Source of the DNA: Sphingopyxis sp. H053
GTDB taxonomy: Bacteria > Pseudomonadota > Alphaproteobacteria > Sphingomonadales > Sphingomonadaceae
DNA: 64,000 bases
Direction of reading: 5' to 3'
NCBI RefSeq assembly: GCF_001468225.1
Contig: NZ_LNRU01000015.1
Span: 39,343-103,342, forward strand
Shown here piece by piece: positions 44,820 to 53,730 of the stretch. Both the position numbers and the translations under genes were made by a program. The notes under the pieces were generated by a model. That model was not told where the DNA came from. It did no database searches and saw only the letters and a program-made list of their open reading frames with translations. Position 1 is the stretch's first letter, and each line of letters opens with the position of its first letter.

Positions 44820-46504
44820 CGCCAATAATCGAGCGCGTCCTTGCCATCCATCGGCCGCGCGAACAGGAAACCCTGCCCGAAATCGCATCCGAGCGCCGAC
44901 AGCAACCGCGCCTGATCGGCGGTCTCGACGCCTTCGGCCGTCGTGCGCATGCCCAGCACTTCGGCCAGGCTCTGGATCGTGCGGACGATCGCCACCTTGT
45001 CGCGGTCGTCGACCATATGTTCGACAAAGCTGCGGTCGATCTTGAGCACGTCGATCGGCAGGCGCTGGAGATAGGCGAGGTTCGAATAGCCGGTGCCGAA
45101 ATCGTCCATCGCGACGCGCGCGTCGAGCGCCTTCAGCTCGCTGAGCACCGACAGCGCGAGGTCGGGATCGCCGATGATCGCGCTTTCGGTGAGTTCGATC
45201 ATCAGCCGTTCGCCGCCGATCTTATGGCTTTCAAGCGCTTGCCGCACCACCGCGGCGACATCGTCGCGCACCAGCTGGATCGCCGAAACATTGACCGAGA
45301 AATAGCAGTCGACGATTCCGCCGCCATTCTGTTTGTCCCAGTCCGCGAGGACCGCGGCGGCCTTGCCGATCGCCCATTGCCCGAGCGGGACGATCAGACC
45401 CGAATCCTCGGCAATCGGAATGAACTCGGTCGGCGAAACCGAATGGCCGCTGCTTGTGTCCCAGCGCGCCAGCGCTTCGAACCCGGCAACGCGGCCGCTC
45501 GCCAGTTCGATCAGCGGCTGGAAGGCGAGGTGGAGCCGGTCTTCCTCGATCGCGTTGCGCAGCTCGGTTTCCATCCCGAACCGGTTGTCCGACAGCATCG
45601 CGGCTTCGGGTTCATAGATTTCGATGCGGTCGGTCTGCTTCGCGCGTTTGAGCGCGATCTGCGCGTGGCGGATCTGATCGGCGACATCGGTGTCAGCTGC
45701 CGGCTGGATCGCGCAGCCGAGCGCGCAGTCGACGCTGACCTTCAATTCGCCGATGCGGAAGGGGTGGTCGAAACAACCGCGGATGCGCCGCGCCATTTCG
45801 CGCACATCGGCGCGGCCGCCCACGACGCGCGTCGATATGGCGAATTCGTCGCCGCCGGTGCGCGCCAATATGTCGCCGCTGCGCAGGCTCGATTTCAGCC
45901 GCCGCGCGACGGTGATGATCAGCTCGTCGCCGGCCATCGGCCCGATATGTTCGTTGATGCGGCTGAACCGTGCGAGGTCGAGCAGCAGGATCGCATGGTC
46001 GGCGGCGCCGACGTCGGTGATCGAGCGCTGTTCGACGAGTTCCTCGAACCCCGCGCGGTTGGGAAGGCCCGTCAGGCTGTCGGACACCAGCTCGCGGCGC
46101 AGGTTGCGCTCGGTCATCATCTCCTGCGTCCGGTCGATCAGCGTCAGCAGGAACAGCCCGTCATCGCCCGATTCGGTGGGCAGCGGGCCGATCGAGCCGC
46201 GCAGGTCGCGCGCCGCGGGCCCTTCGCCGAGCTGGCAGGAAAATTCCTGGGCTTCGTCCGTATATTGCGATGCGCGCTCGATCGCGCGCAGCATTTCGAT
46301 CGGCGCCTCGACGCCCGCGGGCGACAGGCTCAACCGGTCGAACGCGGCGTTGCTTGCATGGAGCCGGAAATTGCCGCGCGCCATCGGTCTGATCAGCGCG
46401 GCCGGAACGGGCAACGCGTCGATCCAGCCGACGAACAATAAGGGCCGGTCTTCGCCGGTTCTATCGATAGGCATAACAGAGGGTTTTGTGCGACCTTTCC
46501 CCAT
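44792..46504 (-). CDS. GGDEF-EAL cyclic-di-GMP regulator with N-terminal sensor
   Basis: 570 residues without a membrane helix. A PAS-like region (about 20-130) precedes a GGDEF domain (motif RTGGDEFAI intact) and an EAL domain (GFEALARW, SVNVSA, ELTES, DDFGTGYSNLAY, LKIDRSF, EGVET). The known catalytic residues of both domains are present, so it could make and break c-di-GMP. ATG at 46474 is an alternative start. Confidence 0.92.
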   Translation of the reverse strand: MGKGRTKPSVMPIDRTGEDRPLLFVGWIDALPVPAALIRPMARGNFRLHASNAAFDRLSLSPAGVEAPIEMLRAIERASQYTDEAQEFSCQLGEGPAARDLRGSIGPLPTESGDDGLFLLTLIDRTQEMMTERNLRRELVSDSLTGLPNRAGFEELVEQRSITDVGAADHAILLLDLARFSRINEHIGPMAGDELIITVARRLKSSLRSGDILARTGGDEFAISTRVVGGRADVREMARRIRGCFDHPFRIGELKVSVDCALGCAIQPAADTDVADQIRHAQIALKRAKQTDRIEIYEPEAAMLSDNRFGMETELRNAIEEDRLHLAFQPLIELASGRVAGFEALARWDTSSGHSVSPTEFIPIAEDSGLIVPLGQWAIGKAAAVLADWDKQNGGGIVDCYFSVNVSAIQLVRDDVAAVVRQALESHKIGGERLMIELTESAIIGDPDLALSVLSELKALDARVAMDDFGTGYSNLAYLQRLPIDVLKIDRSFVEHMVDDRDKVAIVRTIQSLAEVLGMRTTAEGVETADQARLLSALGCDFGQGFLFARPMDGKDALDYWRQSLVRPIF

Positions 46505-46563
46505 TGCCCAATGCCTAGGTCACGGGAAGTAAAGAAGGGATTTACGGCAATAACGAAATACGT

Positions 46564-48867
46564 TCAGCCGAAACGATTGTTCCTCGGAAAACCGGTCGGA
46601 GGCATCCGTCCGGCGGCGCCGCGCGCGACGCGCCACGGTGCCAGGTCGGTTTCGGTGCGCGTGCGGCCGGTGTCGCCGCCCATCGCCCAGCTCAATCCGT
46701 CGGCAAAGGCGAAGCTGACCGCGTCGGACAGCCCGCCGTCGCGGTAGCGTTGCAGCATCACGCCCTGCCCGCGCGCCATCACCGGAACCTCGGCGAGCGG
46801 GAAGACGACGAGCTTGCGATTTTCGCCGACCACCGCGACGCTGTCGTCGCTCGCCGAAACCGGCCGCACGATGGCGAGCGCGGCCTTGGGCTTCAGGTTG
46901 ACGACGTTGCGGCCCTTGCGCGTTTCGGCGACCACCTCGGCCATCTGCGCGACAAAGCCGTGACCGCTTGTCGAGGCGAGCAGCAGCCGCCCTTCGGCGC
47001 TCGCCGGGATCATCGCGACGATCCGCGCCTCGGGGTCGATATCGACCATCAGGCGCAGCGGCTCGCCGAATCCGCGCCCGCCGGGCAGCTTGTCGGCGCC
47101 GACGGTGAAGAAACGCCCGTCGCTCGCCGCGATCAGCAGCTTGTCGGTCGTCTGCGCGTGCGCGGCGAACAACAGCTCGTCGCCTTCCTTGAACTTGAAT
47201 TCGGCCCATTGGTCCGCCGCGACATGGCCGCGCTGGGCGCGGATCCAGCCGCGTTTCGACAGGATCACCGTCACCGGTTCCTTCTCGATCATCGCGTCGA
47301 GCGGTATGTCGCGCGCCGGCGCCGCTTCGGATATCGTCGTGCGCCGCGCGCCGAGCAGGGTGTCGAGGCCGTAAACCGCGCGCAATTTCTCCAGATCCTT
47401 GCGCAGCCGCGTCTTCTGCCGCGCCGGGCTCTCGACCAGCTTGACCAGCTCCTCGCGCTCGGCAGTCAGGTCGGCCTGCTCGCGCTTCAATTCCATTTCC
47501 TCGAGCCGGCGGAGGCTCCGCAGCCGCATGTTGAGGATCGCCTCGGCCTGCCGGTCGGTCAGGATGAATTCTGCGATCATCACCGGCTTCGGCTCGTCCT
47601 CGGTACGGATGATCTCGATGATCCGGTCGAGGTTGAGGAAGGCGATGATATAGCCCGCGACCAGCTCCAGCCGATCGTCGATCTTGACAATGCGGTGCTG
47701 CGCGCGGCGGACGAGCACGACGATCTGGTGTTGCAGCCATTCGGTAAGCAGCTGGTGCAGCCCCATCACCTTGGGCGTGCGCGTCGCGTCGAGAACGTTC
47801 AGGTTGAGCGCGAAGCGGTTCTCGAGGTCGGTCAGCCGGTACAGGCTTTCCTTGAGGATGTCGGGGTCGACGTTGCGGCTCTTGGGTTCGACGACGATGC
47901 GCAGGTCCTCGGCGCTTTCGTCGCGAACATCCTCGAGAATCGGGAGTTTCTTGTCGGCGATCAGCTGCGCGATCTGCTCGATCAGCTTGCCCTTCGCGAC
48001 CCCGTACGGAATTTCGCTGATGACAAGCTGCCAGGTGCCGCCGGGCTGCTTCTCGATCCCGCTGTCTTCCCAGCTGCCATCGCCCAGCTTGCCGGTCGAA
48101 AAGCGCGCGCGGACGCGGAAGCCGCCGCGCCCGGTCTCATAGGCGTGTGCGATCGTCTCGGCGCTGTCGACGACGATGCCGCCGGTCGGAAAATCGGGGC
48201 CTTTGACATGCTCGAGCAGCTCAGACAGCTCGGCGCGCGGGTTCTCGATCAGGACCAGCGCGGCGTCGATCACCTCGGCGGCGTTGTGCGGCGGGATGTT
48301 CGTCGCCATGCCGACCGCGATCCCGCTCGCGCCATTGGCGAGCAGGTTCGGGAAGAGGCCGGGCATGATCTCGGGCTCTTCATCCTCGCCATTGTACGTC
48401 GGCTTGAAATCGACCGTGCCCTCGTCGAGCCCCTGCATCAGGTCGACGGCAACGCGCGTCAGCCGCGCCTCGGTATAACGGTAGGCGGCGGCATTATCGC
48501 CGTCGATGTTGCCGAAATTGCCCTGGCCGTCGACGAGCGGATAGCGGAGCGAGAAATCCTGCGCGAGGCGGACCATCGCGTCATAGACCGCAACATCGCC
48601 ATGCGGGTGGAATTTACCGATGACGTCGCCGACGACGCGCGCCGATTTCTTGTAGCCTTGGCTCGGGTCGAGCCGCATCGCGCGCATCGCCCACAGCAGG
48701 CGGCGGTGGACGGGCTTCAATCCGTCGCGCAGATCGGGAAGCGAACGCGCGGTGATCGTCGACAGCGCATAGACGAGATAGCGTTCGGACAGCGCGCTGT
48801 CGAACGGGGTATCGGTCATGCCGGGGACGGGTTCTGAAGGCGGAAGGTCGTCTGTCGTGCTGGCCAT
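46564..48867 (-). CDS. parC: DNA topoisomerase IV subunit A
   Basis: A 767-residue decatenase subunit. ATG at 48867 (MASTTDDLPPSEPVPGMTD) is chosen; the open frame reaches further upstream without support. The DNA-cleaving tyrosine is in NAAAYRYTEARL. The quinolone region reads HPHGDVAVYDAMV, so valine occupies the usual serine position. The C-terminal six-bladed region ends near FPRNNRFG. Confidence 0.94.
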   Translation of the reverse strand: MASTTDDLPPSEPVPGMTDTPFDSALSERYLVYALSTITARSLPDLRDGLKPVHRRLLWAMRAMRLDPSQGYKKSARVVGDVIGKFHPHGDVAVYDAMVRLAQDFSLRYPLVDGQGNFGNIDGDNAAAYRYTEARLTRVAVDLMQGLDEGTVDFKPTYNGEDEEPEIMPGLFPNLLANGASGIAVGMATNIPPHNAAEVIDAALVLIENPRAELSELLEHVKGPDFPTGGIVVDSAETIAHAYETGRGGFRVRARFSTGKLGDGSWEDSGIEKQPGGTWQLVISEIPYGVAKGKLIEQIAQLIADKKLPILEDVRDESAEDLRIVVEPKSRNVDPDILKESLYRLTDLENRFALNLNVLDATRTPKVMGLHQLLTEWLQHQIVVLVRRAQHRIVKIDDRLELVAGYIIAFLNLDRIIEIIRTEDEPKPVMIAEFILTDRQAEAILNMRLRSLRRLEEMELKREQADLTAEREELVKLVESPARQKTRLRKDLEKLRAVYGLDTLLGARRTTISEAAPARDIPLDAMIEKEPVTVILSKRGWIRAQRGHVAADQWAEFKFKEGDELLFAAHAQTTDKLLIAASDGRFFTVGADKLPGGRGFGEPLRLMVDIDPEARIVAMIPASAEGRLLLASTSGHGFVAQMAEVVAETRKGRNVVNLKPKAALAIVRPVSASDDSVAVVGENRKLVVFPLAEVPVMARGQGVMLQRYRDGGLSDAVSFAFADGLSWAMGGDTGRTRTETDLAPWRVARGAAGRMPPTGFPRNNRFG

Positions 48868-48968
48868 TGTTGGGCGCGATAGCAAGGCTGGCGCGCCAAG
48901 GCAAAGGCGAAGCGTCTTCGCTCTTGTGCCAACGCGAAGCCGCACTAGGTTCCGACGTCAACAACACC

Positions 48969-49048
48969 CGTCATTCCCGCAAAGGCGGGAATCCCGCTTC
49001 TCTGGCTCCAATGAAGAAAGCGGGATTCCCGCCTTCGCGGGAATGACG
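48969..49048. repeat. CGTCA-type palindromic repeat pair, CCCGC-core subtype
   Basis: CGTCATTCCCGCAAAGGCGG faces CCGCCTTCGCGGGAATGACG. Its right half is the same as that at 14244. It lies in the divergent gap between parC and the acyltransferase gene. Confidence 0.88.
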
Positions 49049-49082
49049 AAGAAAGAACCGGGCTTACGAGGGAGGATTTTTT

Positions 49083-50426
49083 TTGACCGAAATGGGAGCT
49101 GCGGCAACTCGCAAAAGCATCTGGTCGCGGGCCAGGGAGATGGCGCAGCAGGCGCCGCCCGAGCGCAACCGCTACGTCGATTTCCTCCGCGCGCTGTCGA
49201 TCCTCGCGGTCGTCGTCGGTCACTGGCTCGTCGCCGCGCCCTATATGAAGGACGGCGCGGTCGAGGGCGGGCATTTGCTCGGCATCCTGCCGTGGACGCA
49301 GTGGCTGACCTGGGGTTTCCAGGTGATGCCGCTCTTCTTCCTCGTCGGCGGTTTTTCGAACGGCATGTCGTGGGCGGCGACGCTGCGCAAGGGCGGCAGC
49401 TACGAAAGCTGGTATAGCGGGCGGCTGCAACGGCTGATCAACCCGGTGCTCCCGCTATTCCTGATCTGGACGCTCGTCGCGATGTTCGGGACGCTCGCGG
49501 GGATCGATCGCGGTATCGTCGCGATGGCGGCGCAGCTCGCGCTGATCCCGGTGTGGTTCCTGTCGGTTTACCTGATGGTTGCGGCGGTCGTGCCGCTGAC
49601 GTGGAAGGCATGGAAACGCTGGGGATTCGCCTCCTTCTGGGCGCTCGTCGCGGGCGCGGTGGCGATCGACGTCGCGGCGCTGCGCTTCGACGTGCCGTAC
49701 GTCAATTTCCTCAATTTCGCCTTCGTCTGGCTTGCGATCCACCAACTCGGCTTCGCGTGGAGCGAGGGGCGGCTGACGCCGGGCAGGGCGCTCTTGTGGG
49801 GCATCGGCGGGCTCGTCGCGCTCGCGTTGCTCGTCGGCTTCGGCCCCTATCCGGTCGCGATGATCGGTGTACCGGGAAGCGGCCTCAGCAACTCGATGCC
49901 CCCGACGCTCGCGCTGCTCGCGCTCGGCATCGCACAGGCGGGGTTCGCGCTCGCGCTCGAACCCGCGGCGCGGCGGATGCTCGACAATCTCCGCATCTGG
50001 ACCGGCGTCGTGCTCGTCAACGGCATGATCATGACGATCTACCTCTGGCACCTCACCGCCTTCGTGCTCGTGATGGTCGCGGCGTGGCTGCTCGGCGGCA
50101 TCGGGCTCGATGTGCAGCCCGGCAGCGCCGCATGGTGGCTCGCGCGACCGGTCTGGTTCCTACTCTACATCGCGGCGCTCTTCCCGCTGATCACGCTCTT
50201 CGCGCGCTACGAACGCGCGAGCAAGAACAGCGGCGAGGTGCCGCACTGGCGCCTGATCACCGGGCTGCTCCTCATCTGCGCCGGGCTCGGCGCCACCGCC
50301 GCAATCAGCATCGCCAGCCCGCTCGGCGTCACCGGCGTCCGCCTCTGGCTCGTTGCTCTGCCCTTTGTGGGCGCTGCAATTGCGCAATTCGGCCCAATCC
50401 ATCGGCTGGCGCAGTCGCGGGCATGA
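49083..50426 (+). CDS. Acyltransferase-3 family membrane protein
   Basis: 447 residues with about ten membrane helices. The start is TTG at 49083: GGAGG at 49071-49075 is seven bases upstream, whereas the ATG at 49092 is too far. The family opening RNRYVDFLRALSILAVVVGH carries the catalytic histidine. A MIMTIYLWHLTAFVL helix lies near residue 320. Relatives transfer acyl groups to sugars or glycans at the inner membrane. Confidence 0.88.
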   Translation: MTEMGAAATRKSIWSRAREMAQQAPPERNRYVDFLRALSILAVVVGHWLVAAPYMKDGAVEGGHLLGILPWTQWLTWGFQVMPLFFLVGGFSNGMSWAATLRKGGSYESWYSGRLQRLINPVLPLFLIWTLVAMFGTLAGIDRGIVAMAAQLALIPVWFLSVYLMVAAVVPLTWKAWKRWGFASFWALVAGAVAIDVAALRFDVPYVNFLNFAFVWLAIHQLGFAWSEGRLTPGRALLWGIGGLVALALLVGFGPYPVAMIGVPGSGLSNSMPPTLALLALGIAQAGFALALEPAARRMLDNLRIWTGVVLVNGMIMTIYLWHLTAFVLVMVAAWLLGGIGLDVQPGSAAWWLARPVWFLLYIAALFPLITLFARYERASKNSGEVPHWRLITGLLLICAGLGATAAISIASPLGVTGVRLWLVALPFVGAAIAQFGPIHRLAQSRA

Positions 50427-50484
50427 TGTGCGGCGGGCAGTGGATGTTGGTCCGGCATGGGGTGGAGAACAGCCGTAGCCTCTT

Positions 50485-50879
50485 CGTCATCCCGGGCTTG
50501 ACCCGGGACCCGCCTTCCTTCGTCCCAATGGTAACGGATCAAAGCCCAAATCCTCGGCCAGATCGCGCCACGTCGGATTCGTTGCGATGATCAGTTCGTA
50601 TTTCCATGATCGCAGCCACCGCTTAATCCGCTTTTCGCGAAGGATTGCAGAGTCCATCGTGTCGTGGCGTTCAAACCAGACAAGGCGTTTGATTCCATAG
50701 TCCTTGGTGTAACCTTCGAACGTCCCTTCACGATGCTGGTGGATGCGTTGGACGAGGTTTGACGTAACCCCGGTGTAAAGCGTGCCGTGCGATGAACGCG
50801 CGAGAATGTAGACACAAGGATGGCGTTCCATCGCCCGATGAAAAGGCAAGGCAGGCCCCGGGTCAAGCCCGGGGTGACG
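50485..50879. mobile_element. Palindromic repeat pair enclosing a GIY-YIG endonuclease gene
   Basis: The left arm CGTCATCCCGGGCTTGACCC (50485-50511) and the right arm GGGTCAAGCCCGGGGTGACG (ends 50879) are inverted over about 26 bases with two mismatches. They match the CGTCA units found elsewhere in the window. Instead of the usual short spacer, the interval holds a single gene. The stop codon of that gene (50487-50489) lies in the left arm. No target-site duplication is visible. This is read as a nuclease-bearing parent of the gene-less pairs; mobility is inferred. Confidence 0.6.
50487..50831 (-). CDS. GIY-YIG (URI-type) endonuclease
   Basis: A 114-residue protein. ATG at 50831 (MERHPCVYILARSSHGTLYT) is the family start; an in-frame TTG at 50849 adds six residues. 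GIY is V7-Y8-I9 and YIG is Y19-T20-G21. The catalytic arginine is R29 and the metal-binding glutamate E66 (AILREKRIK). N85 lies in TNPTWRDLAEDL, characteristic of the small COG2827-like group. The last seven to eight residues (GPGSSPG) and the stop come from a repeat arm. No clear ribosome site is seen. Confidence 0.9.
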   Translation of the reverse strand: MERHPCVYILARSSHGTLYTGVTSNLVQRIHQHREGTFEGYTKDYGIKRLVWFERHDTMDSAILREKRIKRWLRSWKYELIIATNPTWRDLAEDLGFDPLPLGRRKAGPGSSPG

Positions 50880-51008
50880 ATGAGTGATACGCCCGCTTCC
50901 GGCCGCTCGCTGCCGTCTCGCGCACCATGGCCAGCACCGCCAAAAAGAAAACCGGCGCGGATCGCTCCGCGCCGGGCTCCCTCGGTAAATCGTGCGAAAT
51001 GCTACGCG

Positions 51009-51716
51009 TCAGGCGACGCGGCGCACCTCATTGCCTTCGTCGTCGATATCGCGAAGGACATAACCACGGCCCCAGACCGTCTCGATATAATTTTCGCCGT
51101 GGCAGGCGAGCGCGAGTTTCTTGCGCAGCTTGCAGATGAAGACGTCGATGATCTTCAGCTCGGGCTCGTCCATCCCGCCATACAGGTGGTTCAGGAACAT
51201 TTCCTTGGTCAGCGTCGTGCCTTTGCGCAGGCTCAGCAGCTCGAGCATCTGATATTCCTTGCCGGTCAGATGCACGCGCGTCGTGTCGACCTCGACCGTC
51301 TTGGTGTCGAGGTTGACCGCCAGCTTGCCCGTCTTGATGACGCTCTGGCTGTGGCCCTTCGACCGGCGGACGACCGCATGGATGCGCGCGACCAGTTCGT
51401 CGCGGTGGAACGGCTTGGTGACATAATCGTCGGCGCCAAAGCCGAACGAGCGCACCTTCGAATCCATTTCCGAAATGCCCGACAGGATCAGCACCGGCGT
51501 CTGCACCTTGGCGGTGCGCAGCTTCTTCAGCACGTCATAGCCGTGCATGTCGGGCAGGTTCAGGTCGAGCAGGATGATGTCGTAATCATAGAGCTTACCC
51601 AGGTCCAAGCCTTCCTCACCAAGATCGGTGGTATAGACGTTGAAGCCCTCGGTCGTGAGCATCGTATCGATCGCTTTCGCGGTCGTCGGCTCGTCCTCGA
51701 TCAGCAGTACGCGCAT
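51009..51716 (-). CDS. ctrA: Cell-cycle response regulator CtrA
   Basis: A 235-residue OmpR-type regulator starting MRVLLIEDEPTTAKAIDTML. The phospho-acceptor is D51 in ILLDLNLPDMHG, and the switch lysine is in DYVTKPFH. The DNA-binding domain (TGKEYQMLELLSLRKGTTLT) matches CtrA of alphaproteobacteria closely. CtrA controls polar development, motility and replication timing. A CtrA-type box lies in its own promoter region. Confidence 0.94.
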   Translation of the reverse strand: MRVLLIEDEPTTAKAIDTMLTTEGFNVYTTDLGEEGLDLGKLYDYDIILLDLNLPDMHGYDVLKKLRTAKVQTPVLILSGISEMDSKVRSFGFGADDYVTKPFHRDELVARIHAVVRRSKGHSQSVIKTGKLAVNLDTKTVEVDTTRVHLTGKEYQMLELLSLRKGTTLTKEMFLNHLYGGMDEPELKIIDVFICKLRKKLALACHGENYIETVWGRGYVLRDIDDEGNEVRRVA

Positions 51717-51841
51717 TGGGCACCCCTTTTTCCCACGATAATCCCGCGAACCCGATCGCATGACCATCAAGGATGTCACCGACCAAACCCCCGTTGCAGG
51801 ACTGCCGGAACATTAACCACGAAACTAATGAAGGGAAAAGG

Positions 51842-51856
51842 TTAATTTTGATTTAA
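51842..51856. promoter_or_regulatory. CtrA box (TTAA-N7-TTAA) upstream of ctrA
   Basis: TTAATTTTGATTTAA at 51842-51856 is an exact TTAA-N7-TTAA site, 126 bases upstream of the ctrA ATG. A half-site TTAACC lies at 51813-51818, and a GANTC site (GAGTC, 51872-51876) is close. The arrangement recalls the autoregulated ctrA promoter known in Caulobacter. Confidence 0.7.
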
Positions 51857-51898
51857 CCCGCAGAAGTCCGCGAGTCGCGGCCATTTTGCAACAGTCGC

Positions 51899-52846
51899 TC
51901 AGGCCGTTTTCGGATCATGGTGAAGCGCCACATAGCGATCATGTGCGCCGGTACAGGACATCTTCAGCGTGTCGACCAGATGGTCCGAAAGCGCGCGCAC
52001 GCGCGCCGGGCGCAGCCGCGATGGCGGCGACAACAGGTGCAGGTGCGACTGCGGCAACGACCAGTCGGTCAGGATCGGGACGACCGCGCCCGATGCCAGT
52101 GCTTCGGCGGCGATGAAGTCAGGCAGCGAGGCGATTCCGACCCCCGCGACGACCAAGGGCACCGCGACGTCGCCATTGTTCGCGAACAGCGGTCCCGTCG
52201 GCAGCACGGTCGCCTCCTCGCCCTTGCGATGGAAATGCAGCGGCATCGCGCGCTGGCGATGGCCGTAACCGATCAGCCGGTGGCCGGCGAGTTCGAGCGG
52301 ATGTTTCGGGGTGCCATGCTTTTCCAGATAGGCCGGGCTCGCGATCACCGACGCCGCGACCGGCGCGATCGTGCGCGCGAGCAGGCTCGAATCGGCGAGC
52401 GGCGAAATGCGCAGCGTCAGGTCGATGCCTTCGGCGACCGGATCGTTACGCGCATCGCTCAGCAATACTTCGATCTCGACCGCGGGGTGCCGCTCGAGAA
52501 AGACCGCGAGCGGCGGGCCGAGCACCTTGATCCCGAAGCTCATCGGCGCGGCGAGGCGGATCGGCCCCGCGAGGTCGACGCGGTCGCCGCGCGCCGCTTC
52601 GGTGGCCGCCGTCGCTGCCGCGACCATCGCGCGCGCCTCGTCGAGCAGGCCCGCGCCGGCGGTCGAGACCGCGACGACGCGCGAGCTTCGGTGCAGCAGG
52701 GTGATGCCGAGCGACGCCTCGAGCCGCGTCACCGCTTTCGACACGCTCGCCTTCGACAGCCCGAGCGATGCCGCCGCCGCGGTAAAGCTGCCGCCATCGG
52801 CGACAGCGACGAAACAGGCCCAGCCTTCATAGTCGGGAAGTGCCAC
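51899..52846 (-). CDS. LysR-family transcriptional regulator
   Basis: 315 residues. The helix-turn-helix is near residues 16-65 (FTAAAASLGLSKASVSKAVT), with a C-terminal effector domain. It is divergent from the pirin-azoreductase-dioxygenase genes, which it probably represses, as in the known AzoR-type contexts. The inducer is unknown, though electrophiles such as quinones are plausible. Confidence 0.9.
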   Translation of the reverse strand: MALPDYEGWACFVAVADGGSFTAAAASLGLSKASVSKAVTRLEASLGITLLHRSSRVVAVSTAGAGLLDEARAMVAAATAATEAARGDRVDLAGPIRLAAPMSFGIKVLGPPLAVFLERHPAVEIEVLLSDARNDPVAEGIDLTLRISPLADSSLLARTIAPVAASVIASPAYLEKHGTPKHPLELAGHRLIGYGHRQRAMPLHFHRKGEEATVLPTGPLFANNGDVAVPLVVAGVGIASLPDFIAAEALASGAVVPILTDWSLPQSHLHLLSPPSRLRPARVRALSDHLVDTLKMSCTGAHDRYVALHHDPKTA

Positions 52847-52860
52847 GCAATAGCTCCTGA

Positions 52861-52881
52861 ATGGAAACGATGGTTTTCCAT
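52861..52881. promoter_or_regulatory. Candidate LysR operator before pirin
   Basis: ATGGAAACGATGGTTTTCCAT forms a near-perfect 21-base palindrome, 14 bases before the divergent LysR ATG. The core GAAACGAT recurs at 52895-52902 in the same orientation. The position suits autoregulation and control of the pirin operon. Confidence 0.55.
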
Positions 52882-52986
52882 CTACGCTATTTTAGAAACG
52901 ATCGAAATGCCTATTTTGTCCTCAACAGCAGCGCATCCGCATCGCCGATGTGCGCAACGATTGAGAAGATACGAAAGGACAAGGCC

Positions 52987-53682
52987 ATGATCGACATTCG
53001 TAAATTCGACAGCCTCGGCCACGCCAACCACGGCTGGCTCGACGCCCGTCATCATTTTTCGTTCGCAAACTATCACGATCCGAAGCGTATGGGCTGGGGC
53101 GCGCTGCGCGTCTGGAACGACGATGCCATCGCGGCGCAGTCGGGTTTCCCCCCGCACCCGCACCGCGACATGGAAATCATCACCTATGTCCGCACCGGCG
53201 CGATCACGCACCGCGACAGCATGGGCAACAGCGGCCGCACCGCGGCGGGCGATGTCCAGGTGATGAGCGCCGGCACCGGCGTGACGCACAGCGAATTCAA
53301 CCTCGAGGATGAGGAAACGACGCTGTTCCAGATCTGGATCATGCCCGACCGCGACGGCGGCAATCCCGGCTGGGGGGCGCGCCAGTTCCCCAAGGCCGAC
53401 CGGTCGGGTCAGTTCGTGACGCTGGCAAGCGGGATCGAGGGCGATGAAGCCCTGCCGATCCGCGCCAACGCCCGCGTCGCCGCGGCGACGGTGAATGCCG
53501 GCGAGAGCGTCTCCTACGACCTCGAACCTGGACGCCACGCCTATCTGGTCGCCGCGAAGGGCCGCATCCGCGTCAATGGCACGGACGCCGACCCCCGCGA
53601 CGGCATCGCGCTCCGTGATGTCGGCACGATCGAGGTCGAGGCGCTCGACGACGCCGAACTGGTGCTCGTCGACAGCCTCTAA
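52987..53682 (+). CDS. Pirin family protein
   Basis: A 231-residue bicupin. Metal ligands lie in FPPHPHRDMEIITYV and THRDSMGN, then GTGVTHSEFN. Pirins can be quercetinases or redox sensors. ATG at 52987 follows AAGGACAAGG. It heads the operon with the azoreductase and LigB-type dioxygenase. Confidence 0.92.
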   Translation: MIDIRKFDSLGHANHGWLDARHHFSFANYHDPKRMGWGALRVWNDDAIAAQSGFPPHPHRDMEIITYVRTGAITHRDSMGNSGRTAAGDVQVMSAGTGVTHSEFNLEDEETTLFQIWIMPDRDGGNPGWGARQFPKADRSGQFVTLASGIEGDEALPIRANARVAAATVNAGESVSYDLEPGRHAYLVAAKGRIRVNGTDADPRDGIALRDVGTIEVEALDDAELVLVDSL

Positions 53683-53692
53683 CCAGCCCCCG

Positions 53693-53725
53693 GGGCCGCC
53701 GACGTCCCCTCCCTGACGGCGGCCC
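53693..53725 (+). promoter_or_regulatory. Hairpin 1 in the pirin-azoreductase gap
   Basis: GGGCCGCC and GGCGGCCC form a perfect eight-base inverted repeat with a 17-base loop, starting 11 bases after the pirin stop. No T run follows, so it is not an obvious terminator. It may stabilise or process the mRNA. Confidence 0.5.
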
Positions 53726-53730
53726 AACCG

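Noticed and set aside
46750..48837. 695-codon open frame on the plus strand
   Set aside because: It is antisense to parC along its whole length, with no recognisable domain.
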